The notes beneath the pieces were generated by a model. It did no database searches. It worked only from the letters and a program-made list of their open reading frames with translations, and was not told the DNA's origin. A stretch of 64,000 nt of DNA, taken from the NCBI RefSeq assembly GCF_900100735.1, contig NZ_FNCJ01000005.1, positions 310,001 through 374,000 of the forward strand, given 5' to 3'. Shown piece after piece: positions 1 to 7,837 of this stretch. Positions within the stretch are counted from its first letter, which is position 1. Each line of letters starts with the position of its first letter. Made by a program: the position numbers and the translations under genes. This DNA is from Paraburkholderia phenazinium (GTDB lineage: Bacteria > Pseudomonadota > Gammaproteobacteria > Burkholderiales > Burkholderiaceae).

Positions 1-65
1 CGGCCGCTGTCTCAGCCGCTGCCAAGGCTGCCCAAGCTTCTGGCGCCACACCGGGCGTCACTGCC

Positions 66-1067
66 GTGAGCGCTGCCCAAATCGAGCACGCCGCCGCGCT
101 GCTCGACGCCGGTGAACTGGTCGCGTTCCCGACCGAAACCGTCTACGGCCTAGGCGGCGACGCCCAGAGCCCCGACGCGGTAGCGCGTATCTACGCAGCG
201 AAAGGGCGGCCGGCGAATCATCCGGTGATCGTGCACCTCGCGCCGCACGGCGATCCGGGGTATTGGGTCGAGCATTTGCCGCCGGAAGCGCTGCGGCTCA
301 TCGATGCTTTCTGGCCCGGTCCGCTCACCCTGATTCTCAAGCGCGCTGCGCATATCCCCGCTGCCGTGAGCGGTGGACAGGACTCGGTCGGTTTGCGCTG
401 CCCGTCGCATCCCGTGGCGCAGGCGCTGCTCGACGCATTCAGCGCACTGCGCGGTGGTCACGGCGGGGTAGCTGCACCGTCGGCGAACCGTTTTGGTCAC
501 GTGAGCCCGACCACGGCGCAACACGTGCGTGACGAGTTCGGCGGCACGATTCATGTGCTCGACGGTGGTTCGTCGGATGTCGGCATCGAGTCGACCATCC
601 TCGATTTGTCGCGCGGCTTTCCGGCGCTGCTGCGCCCTGGACGGGTGACGCCTCAGGATATCGCCGAAGTGCTGGGCGAGGCGCCGCGTCTGCCGGATGG
701 CTCGGATGCGACGGCGCCGCGAGCATCGGGCACGCTCAAGGCGCACTACGCGCCGCGCACGCCGCTCGCGCTGCTGCCATTCGAGGCGCTGGAGCCCTTA
801 CTGGCGGCGCGTGAATCCAATGAGCGCGTGGCGCTGGTGGCCCGCGTGTCGCGCGCAGGCCACTGGGCCGATGCCGACGGTGTGCACTTCATGGCCGCGC
901 CCGAAGATCCCCATGTGTACGCGCGTGAACTCTACAGTTTGCTGCGTGCACTCGACCGGGCGAACGTGACCCGCATTCTGATCGAGAAGCTGCCGGATAC
1001 GATCGAATGGATCGCAGTGAACGACCGGCTCGGCCGGGCGGCTGCGGCGTTCGAAGCGCAGGGGTAG
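66..1067 (+). CDS. L-threonylcarbamoyladenylate synthase (Sua5 type)
   Basis: Makes threonylcarbamoyl-AMP from threonine, bicarbonate and ATP, the first step of t6A modification of ANN-decoding tRNAs, in the cytoplasm. The protein has the YrdC-fold motifs PTETVYGLG (about residues 22-30) and KGRPANHP (46-53), and a GIESTILD segment. After an SGTLKAHYAP linker near residue 220 comes a C-terminal Sua5 domain. At 333 aa it is the long Sua5 form, not the short TsaC form. The start given is a GTG at 66, but the same frame is open to the left edge of the window, so the true start may be earlier. tsaE (62139-62699) and tcdA (56780-57688), later in the same pathway, are also in this window. Confidence 0.93.
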   Translation: MSAAQIEHAAALLDAGELVAFPTETVYGLGGDAQSPDAVARIYAAKGRPANHPVIVHLAPHGDPGYWVEHLPPEALRLIDAFWPGPLTLILKRAAHIPAAVSGGQDSVGLRCPSHPVAQALLDAFSALRGGHGGVAAPSANRFGHVSPTTAQHVRDEFGGTIHVLDGGSSDVGIESTILDLSRGFPALLRPGRVTPQDIAEVLGEAPRLPDGSDATAPRASGTLKAHYAPRTPLALLPFEALEPLLAARESNERVALVARVSRAGHWADADGVHFMAAPEDPHVYARELYSLLRALDRANVTRILIEKLPDTIEWIAVNDRLGRAAAAFEAQG

Positions 1068-1090
1068 GTTTCAGTTCCGAGTTGCCAAAA

Positions 1091-1126
1091 TGCCAATAAT
1101 TGGCATGAAAATACCAGTTGTTGGCA
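1091..1126. repeat. Two tandem palindromic boxes, operator-like
   Basis: TGCCAATAATTGGCA at 1091-1105 is almost a perfect palindrome. A diverged copy, TACCAGTTGTTGGCA, lies at 1112-1126, exactly 21 bp (two helical turns) downstream. Both are followed by TGAA. A third partial half-site, TTGCCA, lies at 1082-1087. The spacing looks like a paired regulator site, yet both flanking genes end here (convergent), so no promoter is expected. Function unknown. Confidence 0.5.
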
Positions 1127-1189
1127 TGAATTTACTCGGCGTGAGCACCGTCACCCACAAGCTGTCTCCAACTCACGTCCACCAAACAA

Positions 1190-1219
1190 AAAGGCCCGGC
1201 TGAACCCAGCCGGGCCTTT
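1190..1219 (-). terminator. Rho-independent terminator of the GDSL esterase gene
   Basis: A perfect 13-bp stem (AAAGGCCCGGCTG at 1190-1202 and its complement at 1207-1219) has a 4-nt loop. On the minus strand it is followed by a T-rich run. It lies about 50 bp after the esterase stop codon and could also serve the convergent Sua5 gene. Confidence 0.85.
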
Positions 1220-1268
1220 CACTACCACTAAGGTAACGGCAGATCGCCCCGATCCGCCGCTTCCCCAA

Positions 1269-2516
1269 TTACTTACCCAAACCGGTCGCCGCGACCTGCT
1301 GCTCGACGTACTGCGCGAACAGAGCATGCATGTGCGTGCTCGGGTGGACCGTGTCCGCGAACATGTAGGTCTGGTCAGCGCCAGCCACCGTGTAGGTCTG
1401 CGGCGAGCAGAACAGCGACGAGCCGAACTGTGCGCCGTACTGGGCAGCGGTCAGTCCGTTGGTTGCGCCCGGATTCGCAGTGGCGTACGCGGTTGCGTTG
1501 GCGATCATCGACGACAGGTTACACGCCGTGCCCGTGTTGGACACCGTGAAGCCGAGCGACTGGTAGTTCGGCAATTGCTGATCGAGCCACGTGAACGCAT
1601 CGACCACGATGACTTTGCCGTTGCCCACCAGGCCGAGCTGCGTCAGGGCCTGGACCAGCATGCCGTTATACGCCGCGGTAATCCCCGACAGCAGTGCTGC
1701 CGAGCCAGGCGTGGCCGCGTTGGCTGCAACGCCGAGCGGCGTATTGCCAATGTCCGGCACCGTCGACACGACCACGTGGGTCGCACCCGAGTTGACGATG
1801 GTCTGGACTTGAGCGGCAAGCTGGGCAGCGGCCTGCGCGATCTGCGGGTTGGACAACTGCTGCAGGTAGCCGGCGATGAACTCCACCTGGCCCGCCTGTG
1901 TGTTCGGCAGCAGGCCGGCCGCCACTTCCTGCGGATATACCGTCTGCAGTGCGGTGGCGAGCGCCGTCAGATTGGCGGTGGTCGCGAACTGGAAGATGTC
2001 GTTCGCGCCGCCGTTCACCAGCACGAGCTGGTTCGCGTTGAAGCTCGTATGGGCGCTCAGGTAGTTCGCCACCTGGGTCACCACCGGCACCGTCGTCGCC
2101 GCCAGGCTGTTCGGCGCCCAACCTTCGCCTTGCGCGTTGACGACGTCCGAGCCGCCCTGCGCGTAGCCGTAGCCGCCCGCTGCGACCAGCGGCTGACCGA
2201 AGCCGCCGAGGTAGGCCGGCGTCAGCGTGCCGCCGTAGTATTCAGCGACCTTTTGCGTCCACACTTCGCCCGGGTTGGTGGTGAAGCGGCCACCGCCGAA
2301 GTTTGCCGAGATGACCGGCGAATACGTGCCCACATCCGAGAGGCTGTCGCCGAACGACACGACCTGCAGGTTCACGCCGCCCGCCGGTGTGCTGCTCGAG
2401 TTGTTGTTGCTGCTGCTGCCGCCACCGCAGGCTGCAAGCATGGCAAAGGCTGTGCTGGCGATCGCGACTTGCGTCAAACGCAGCAGACCGCGATGTTTCG
2501 TTCCCTGTTGTTTCAT
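1269..2516 (-). CDS. SGNH/GDSL-family esterase or lipase, predicted lipoprotein
   Basis: A secreted ester hydrolase of the GDSL family. Block I is FGDSLSDVG with nucleophile Ser58, block III is GGANDIF, and the C-terminal block V is DTVHPSTHMH carrying the Asp-His pair. The N-terminus is a lipoprotein signal ending in LAAC (Cys30), followed by a low-complexity Gly/Ser/Asn linker, so the mature enzyme is probably anchored in the outer membrane. The start at 2516 is chosen because the signal peptide begins there and GAGGAG precedes it. The frame stays open upstream to 2918, but that part overlaps the neighbouring gene and has no export signal. 415 aa. Substrate unknown. Confidence 0.88.
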   Translation of the reverse strand: MKQQGTKHRGLLRLTQVAIASTAFAMLAACGGGSSSNNNSSSTPAGGVNLQVVSFGDSLSDVGTYSPVISANFGGGRFTTNPGEVWTQKVAEYYGGTLTPAYLGGFGQPLVAAGGYGYAQGGSDVVNAQGEGWAPNSLAATTVPVVTQVANYLSAHTSFNANQLVLVNGGANDIFQFATTANLTALATALQTVYPQEVAAGLLPNTQAGQVEFIAGYLQQLSNPQIAQAAAQLAAQVQTIVNSGATHVVVSTVPDIGNTPLGVAANAATPGSAALLSGITAAYNGMLVQALTQLGLVGNGKVIVVDAFTWLDQQLPNYQSLGFTVSNTGTACNLSSMIANATAYATANPGATNGLTAAQYGAQFGSSLFCSPQTYTVAGADQTYMFADTVHPSTHMHALFAQYVEQQVAATGLGK

Positions 2517-2598
2517 GTTGATTTCATCTCCTCGTATGTGTGGCCTTGTTGCCATGTGATGCAGGCGGCGCCCGCCGCGTCGGCGGCGTGGCGACAGC

Positions 2599-3579
2599 TT
2601 ACAGAATCTTCCCTGATTCGCGCTGCGTTTGAAACGCAGCGCGGTGGTTTGCCGATACATCGGCAGGTTCGCTCGGGCGTTGCTCCGAATGTTCGTCCAG
2701 ATCGTGGCCGCCAGCCTCAGCGGCGAGCGCGGCGTGATACTCGGCGGCCCATGCCGGCGGCGCGAACAGTGCGCGCAGCTTGTTGCGCCATCCCTGCACG
2801 CGCAGGAAATCGGCTCCCATCGACGCCCATTCGTGAAACGTCGCCTTGAGCGGGTTGTAGGTGTGGAGCGGTTCGACGATGCCGTAGACGGGCGCATCGT
2901 GCGCATCCTCCTCCACATAGCTGCCGAACAGGCGGTCCCAGATCACCAGCACGCCGGCATAGTTACGGTCGATATAGCGGTCGTTGCGCGCGTGATGAAC
3001 GCGATGGATCGACGGCGTGTTCAACACGTATTCGAGCCAGCCGAGCTTGCCGATGGCCTGCGTGTGGACGAAAAACTGGAAGCCGAGGTTGATCAGCACG
3101 ATCGCGACGATCTGCTTCGGCGGAAAACCGAGAAAGGCGAGTGGAATCCAGAACACCCACATGCCGGCAATCGGGTACATCAGGCTCTGGCGGAACGCGG
3201 TCGAAAAATTCATCCGCTCCGACGAGTGATGCACCACATGCGCGGCCCACAGCCAGCGCACGCGATGGCTGCAGCGGTGAAACACGTAGTAGAGCAGGTC
3301 CTGCGCGACGAACAGCACAACGAACGACACCCATCCCGCGTGCCAGGTATAGACGCGGAAGTGGTTGAAGCAATACGCATAAACGGGAATGATCGCGAGC
3401 CACGCGAGCTTGTCGGCGGCCTGCTGCATGAGCGCGAGTGCGGCGTTGCAAAGCGTGTCGCGCCAGCTATAGAGGCTTGCTTGCGGGCGCGTGCGATGCA
3501 GGTGCCACGCCTCCCAGCCAATACATGCGAGGAAGACGGGTGCCATGGCGAGCAGCAGCAATTCGGCATCGAATTGCAT
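2599..3579 (-). CDS. Sterol desaturase / fatty acid hydroxylase family membrane protein
   Basis: An integral membrane di-iron oxygenase-like protein. Three histidine clusters typical of the family are visible: HRCSH, HVVHHSS and HRVHHARN, with several hydrophobic membrane segments before and between them. The last 40 or so residues after the catalytic part are polar and look like a tail. A good Shine-Dalgarno (GGAGGAAG) precedes the ATG at 3579. The GDSL esterase gene follows on the same strand after 82 bp, so the two may be co-transcribed. Likely acts on a lipid; the substrate cannot be told from sequence. Confidence 0.85.
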   Translation of the reverse strand: MQFDAELLLLAMAPVFLACIGWEAWHLHRTRPQASLYSWRDTLCNAALALMQQAADKLAWLAIIPVYAYCFNHFRVYTWHAGWVSFVVLFVAQDLLYYVFHRCSHRVRWLWAAHVVHHSSERMNFSTAFRQSLMYPIAGMWVFWIPLAFLGFPPKQIVAIVLINLGFQFFVHTQAIGKLGWLEYVLNTPSIHRVHHARNDRYIDRNYAGVLVIWDRLFGSYVEEDAHDAPVYGIVEPLHTYNPLKATFHEWASMGADFLRVQGWRNKLRALFAPPAWAAEYHAALAAEAGGHDLDEHSEQRPSEPADVSANHRAAFQTQRESGKIL

Positions 3580-3774
3580 GGACGTCTTCCTCCGTGGTCC
3601 CTGACCGCTGCGAATGCCGCAGCGGGCGTTGTCTTTATCGTTTGATTGCGCAACGCCGTCATCGGGGGCGCGCGGCTCGCGCGCGCCACGCTCAGTTTGA
3701 CATGCGCTTCAAACACTGCCCGCAAGCGTACACGCTCTGCGGCTCGTCGCGCATGGCTTCGCTAGAAGGAATCC

Positions 3775-5439
3775 TCAATGCTGGCTGCGCTTGTGCGGGT
3801 TTTTCCTGGGCTTGGCGCGCGGTTCCTCGGCGACTTCCTGCATCGGTTGCGACGGTCCCTGGTAGACCCATTCGAGCAGCGCATCGTGCGCGGCACGCGC
3901 CGCCTCCGAGTGTGGATCGTTGATGATGCTGACGACGATGTAACTGGTGCCGTCGGCGGAGGCCACGTAGCCGGCGATTGCCCGCACGTCGCGCAGCGTG
4001 CCGGTCTTGATGTGCGCATTGCCGCCGACCGGCTGCGTGGTCAACCGGTTGCGCATGGTGCCGTCGACACCCGCTACGGGCAGCGAATCGACGAACACCT
4101 GGGCGACCGGGCTCGCGTTGGCTGCCTGCAACAGATCGGCGAGCGAGAGCGCCGTGATGTGCTCGTCGCGCGACAGGCCCGAACCGTTGTCGAGCGACAG
4201 GTACTCCATGTTCAGGCCGCTCTTCTGCAGGAACGCTTCGATCGCGGCGGCGGATTTCTCCGGCGTCGCCGGCGGCTTGCTCGTGACCGCGCCGATCGTC
4301 AGGAACAGATTGCGCGCCATCGTGTTGTTGCTGAACTTGTTGATGTCGCGAACGATATCGGACAGCACCGGCCCCTGGTGGGTGGCGATCAGGCGCGCTT
4401 CGACCGGCACCGGACCTTCGCGCGTGGCGCCCGTGAAGGTGCCGCCGTTCTGCTCCCACAGCGCGAGGAACCCGCCCGCGAAGAACGCCGAGTGATCGAG
4501 CACGGCGACGTTGAGCGTGCGCGGCCCGCAGCGCTCGGGGTAGTCGCCGCTAAACGATGCGCTCACCATGCCGTTCTGCTGCGGCGTCACCGCCGGCGTG
4601 GGCAGTTCGCCGCGGCATGGGCCGCCGGTGGCGTGCAACTGGTTGTCGATCTGTAGTTGCGCGAGCGCGGGCACCACGTCCACGGCGACGCTGCCGTCAG
4701 GCGACGGCGTGAGCGTGAACGACAGCGACTTGAAAGCGTACAGCAGCGGATCGGGGCCGACGTTGTAGGGAGCGGTGGCATCGTCGTCGAACGGCGGCAG
4801 GTCGCGCGTGGACGGATCGAAATAGCGCTTGTCGAGCACCAGTGCGCCGTCGATGCCATTGATGCCGGCCTTGCGGATCTTCTGCACGAGGTCGATCAGT
4901 TCTTCCGGCACCAGCTTCGGGTCGCCGGTGCCCTGGATGTACAGATTGCCATGCAGGATGCCGTTGGCGTCGAGATTGCCGTCGGCGTAGGCACTGGTGC
5001 GCCAGCGATAGTCGGGGCCGAGGATCGACAGCCCCGAGTAGGTGGTAACGAGCTTCATCGTCGAGGCCGGCATCATCGGCTTGCCGGCGTTGAGCGCGAC
5101 GATCGGCGTGCGATCGCCGACTTTCTCCACCACCACGCTGATGTTGGACAACGGCACGTGGGCGCGCGCCAGTCCCGTCATCACCGAAGCCGGCAGTACC
5201 GTGCTGACGTTGACCGAAGGGTGCTTGGCCTTGACGCGGGCTTGTGCCGGCGCGGTGCAGGAGAGGGCGGCGCAGGCCAGCAGCAAAGCCGCGGCGCCCG
5301 TCGTGCCACGGCGCCGTGCCGGGTCGGATAGTGTGGAGCATGTCGACGGTGCAGCGGCGGCACGCGGGACAAGCGGAGCGGACGAAGCGGCGCACGGCGC
5401 GAGGCGGCGGACCAGAGAAGACAGGAAGACGTGCGTCAT
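3775..5439 (-). CDS. dacB: D-alanyl-D-alanine carboxypeptidase/endopeptidase (PBP4 type)
   Basis: A periplasmic penicillin-binding protein that trims or cleaves peptidoglycan cross-links. The three serine-peptidase motifs of family S13 are present: STMK (Ser126, Lys129 from the chosen start), SNN in KFSNNTMAR, and KTG in HIKTGTLRD near the C-terminus. A hydrophobic export segment ending APAQA lies at residues 43-67. The ATG at 5439 gives 554 aa; the frame is open back to 5625, so the N-terminal 40 residues are uncertain. The long stretch between active-site motifs fits the inserted domains of PBP4. Divergent from the response-regulator gene at 5764. Confidence 0.9.
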   Translation of the reverse strand: MTHVFLSSLVRRLAPCAASSAPLVPRAAAAPSTCSTLSDPARRRGTTGAAALLLACAALSCTAPAQARVKAKHPSVNVSTVLPASVMTGLARAHVPLSNISVVVEKVGDRTPIVALNAGKPMMPASTMKLVTTYSGLSILGPDYRWRTSAYADGNLDANGILHGNLYIQGTGDPKLVPEELIDLVQKIRKAGINGIDGALVLDKRYFDPSTRDLPPFDDDATAPYNVGPDPLLYAFKSLSFTLTPSPDGSVAVDVVPALAQLQIDNQLHATGGPCRGELPTPAVTPQQNGMVSASFSGDYPERCGPRTLNVAVLDHSAFFAGGFLALWEQNGGTFTGATREGPVPVEARLIATHQGPVLSDIVRDINKFSNNTMARNLFLTIGAVTSKPPATPEKSAAAIEAFLQKSGLNMEYLSLDNGSGLSRDEHITALSLADLLQAANASPVAQVFVDSLPVAGVDGTMRNRLTTQPVGGNAHIKTGTLRDVRAIAGYVASADGTSYIVVSIINDPHSEAARAAHDALLEWVYQGPSQPMQEVAEEPRAKPRKNPHKRSQH

Positions 5440-5763
5440 GAACGGGCGAAAGAACCAAAGAGTCACGGCTGAAGCACGGCGCGCGGCGCGCTGCGCTGAT
5501 GTAGGGCATGCAAGAGGTGTAACGGCCGCGCTGAGCAAATCTTCACCGCCATGCGCGAGGCCGACGCGCCTTGTGCGAGTCGCCATGTGGCCCCTTGAAC
5601 CGGGATCAGATGGCGCGCTGCGCAAAAGCGCTCATTGTAGAGACATGCTGCGGCGCTGCGGTGAAATTGCCTCGCACCTGCAGCAATCGGCGGGCGCTCA
5701 GACGCACGCGCCCGGGCCGGGCGCTAGAATGCGGCATCATGAATGTTTCGGAATCGTAGAGTC

Positions 5764-6426
5764 ATGCGCATATTGCTAGTCGAAGACGACCGGATGATTG
5801 CCGAGGGCGTGCGCAAGGCACTCCGTGGCGAAGGCTTTGCGGTCGACTGGGTAGAGGACGGCGAAGCGGCGCTCAGCGCGGCCGGTGGCGAACCTTACGA
5901 TCTGGTGCTGCTCGACCTGGGCCTGCCCAAGCGCGACGGCCTCGACGTGCTGCGTACGCTGCGCGCGCGCGGCCATACGCTGCCGGTGCTGATCGTCACG
6001 GCGCGCGATGCGGTCGCGGATCGCGTCAAGGGACTCGACGCGGGCGCCGACGACTACCTCGTCAAACCTTTCGATCTCGACGAACTCGGCGCCCGCATGC
6101 GCGCGCTGATCCGCCGCCAGTCGGGTCGCAGCGACTCGACCATCCGCCACGGCACGCTCACGCTCGACCCGGCCTCGCATCAGGTTACGCTGGCCGGCGC
6201 GCCGGTCGCATTGTCCGCACGCGAATTCGCGCTGCTCGAGGCGCTGATCGCACGGCCGGGCGCGGTGCTCTCGAAGAGCCAGCTCGAAGAAAAAATGTAC
6301 GGCTGGGGCGAGGAGATCGGCAGCAACACCGTCGAGGTGTATATCCACGCGCTGCGCAAGAAGCTCGGCGCCGACCTGATCCGCAACGTGCGAGGCCTCG
6401 GCTACATGATCGCCAAGGACGCCTGA
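5764..6426 (+). CDS. OmpR-family response regulator (QseB/PmrA-like)
   Basis: A two-component transcription factor. The N-terminal receiver domain has the acidic pair VEDD, the phospho-acceptor Asp in LLDLGLPKRDG at about residue 51, and the conserved LVKPFD lysine. The C-terminal winged-helix domain ends with the typical NVRGLGYMI. 220 aa is the usual length. The ATG at 5764 is chosen over one seven codons upstream because MRILLVEDD is the canonical N-terminus. The histidine kinase gene follows after 4 bp, so the pair is an operon. A PmrA-type box occurs at 7763-7779, upstream of the protease gene. Confidence 0.93.
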   Translation: MRILLVEDDRMIAEGVRKALRGEGFAVDWVEDGEAALSAAGGEPYDLVLLDLGLPKRDGLDVLRTLRARGHTLPVLIVTARDAVADRVKGLDAGADDYLVKPFDLDELGARMRALIRRQSGRSDSTIRHGTLTLDPASHQVTLAGAPVALSAREFALLEALIARPGAVLSKSQLEEKMYGWGEEIGSNTVEVYIHALRKKLGADLIRNVRGLGYMIAKDA

Positions 6427-6430
6427 GCCG

Positions 6431-7732
6431 ATGCGTTCCATTCGCCGTCAATTGCTGTTCTGGCTGCTTGCCATCGTGTTGCTGGGTGTCGGCATCGCCG
6501 GCTGGCTGATTTACCGCCAGGCGCTCGCCGAAGCCAACGAACTGTTCGATTACCAGTTGCAGGAGATCGCCGAGGCGCTGCCGTCCGAGCCCTTCTCGCA
6601 GGTGCTCGGCTCGCGCGACACCGGCGAAGAGGGCATCGTGCTGCAGATCTGGAATCGCAACGGCGCGTTGATGTACTACTCGCGGCCGCGCGCGCCGCTC
6701 GCGCCGCGCGCCGAGCTCGGCTTTTCGACTGAGCGCACCGACCGTGGCGACTGGCGCGTGTACGGCGCGATCGTCGGCGACAACGTCGTGCAACTCGCGC
6801 AGCCGGTTTCGGTGCGCAACCGGCTCGCCGCCAACGTCGCGTTACGCACCTTGTGGCCGTTGATCGTGTTGTTGCCGCTGCTCGGGCTGGCAGTCTGGGT
6901 GGTGGTGGGGCGTGGGCTCAAGCCGTTGCGCCGGGTGACCGGTGCGCTCGAAACCCGCCATCCGGAAGCGCTCGACCCGCTGCCCGACAGCAGGCTGCCG
7001 CTCGAAGTGCAGCCTCTCGTACGTGCGCTGAACGGCCTGCTGCAGCGGCTTGCCAGCGCGCTCGACACGCAGAAGGCGTTCGTTGCCGACGCCGCACACG
7101 AACTGCGCACGCCGCTTGCCGCTGTGCAGATCCAGACGCAACTGGTCGCCCGCGCGACCGACGATACGACGCGCCGCGAAGCGCTGGCCGATCTGCAGGC
7201 CGGCGTCACGCGCGCCACGCGCCTTGCCGAGCAATTGCTGGCGCTGGCGCGCTCCGAACCGGACGGCCACACGCAGACCAAGGCGATCGATCTGCACGCG
7301 CTGCTTGAGGACTGTGTGATGAATTACGCGCCGCTCGCACAGCAGCGCGGAGTCGATCTCGGCGTGGAGGCGAGCGAGGCCGCTACCGTGATCGGCGACG
7401 CCGATGCGTTGCGCGTGATGTTCAACAATCTGGTGGACAACGCAACCAAATACACGCCGCGCGGCGGCCGGGTAGACGTGAGCCTGCTGGTCGAAGCAGG
7501 GCATCCGGTGGTGCGCATCGCCGACAGTGGGCCGGGCATTCCACCGGACGAGCGCGAGCGGGTGTTCGACCGCTTCTACCGCGTTGGGGCGAGCGCCGAC
7601 CGCGCTCGCACGGACGTTTCGGGCAGTGGGCTGGGACTCGCCATCGTGCGGCGCATCGCGCTTCAGCACGGTGCGAGCGTGACGCTGGGCGAGGCGTCGG
7701 CGGGTGGTCTCGAAGTCAGCGTGCGGTTTTGA
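6431..7732 (+). CDS. Sensor histidine kinase (QseC/PmrB-like)
   Basis: An inner-membrane sensor kinase and partner of the regulator encoded just upstream. A transmembrane segment near residues 10-27 and a second near 140-160 (LIVLLPLLGLAVWVVVG) bound a periplasmic sensor region. HAMP-like sequence follows, then the H box DAAHELRTP with phospho-acceptor His223. The N box is NNLVDNATKYTP and the G boxes are DSGPGIPP and GSGLGLAIV. 433 aa, complete. The signal is not predictable; the QseC/PmrB group senses cations, peptides or catecholamines in other bacteria. Confidence 0.92.
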   Translation: MRSIRRQLLFWLLAIVLLGVGIAGWLIYRQALAEANELFDYQLQEIAEALPSEPFSQVLGSRDTGEEGIVLQIWNRNGALMYYSRPRAPLAPRAELGFSTERTDRGDWRVYGAIVGDNVVQLAQPVSVRNRLAANVALRTLWPLIVLLPLLGLAVWVVVGRGLKPLRRVTGALETRHPEALDPLPDSRLPLEVQPLVRALNGLLQRLASALDTQKAFVADAAHELRTPLAAVQIQTQLVARATDDTTRREALADLQAGVTRATRLAEQLLALARSEPDGHTQTKAIDLHALLEDCVMNYAPLAQQRGVDLGVEASEAATVIGDADALRVMFNNLVDNATKYTPRGGRVDVSLLVEAGHPVVRIADSGPGIPPDERERVFDRFYRVGASADRARTDVSGSGLGLAIVRRIALQHGASVTLGEASAGGLEVSVRF

Positions 7733-7762
7733 GAAGCAGGCCTTTTTGCCGAAGTTCCCCTG

Positions 7763-7779
7763 CTTAAGACTCTTTTAAG
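7763..7779 (+). promoter_or_regulatory. PmrA/QseB-type response regulator box
   Basis: CTTAAG-N5-TTTAAG is an exact match to the known PmrA-box form YTTAAK-N5-YTTAAK. It lies about 60 bp before the ATG of the Do-type protease gene and 31 bp after the kinase stop codon. It suggests that the adjacent response regulator controls the protease. The predicted use is inference. Confidence 0.7.
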
Positions 7780-7837
7780 AGACAGGCCGTACGCTTCATC
7801 CCATCCCTAAAGCCTTCCTCCCTGTCAGGAGTACACG

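Noticed and set aside
1101..1131. Possible sigma-54 promoter around the TTGGCATGAA repeats
   Set aside because: No TTGC element at the -12 spacing in either copy, and no gene starts downstream.
2517..2918. N-terminal extension of the GDSL esterase to 549 aa
   Set aside because: This part overlaps the 3' end of the desaturase-family gene, is Arg-rich without an export signal, and an internal ATG with ribosome site starts a proper lipoprotein signal peptide.
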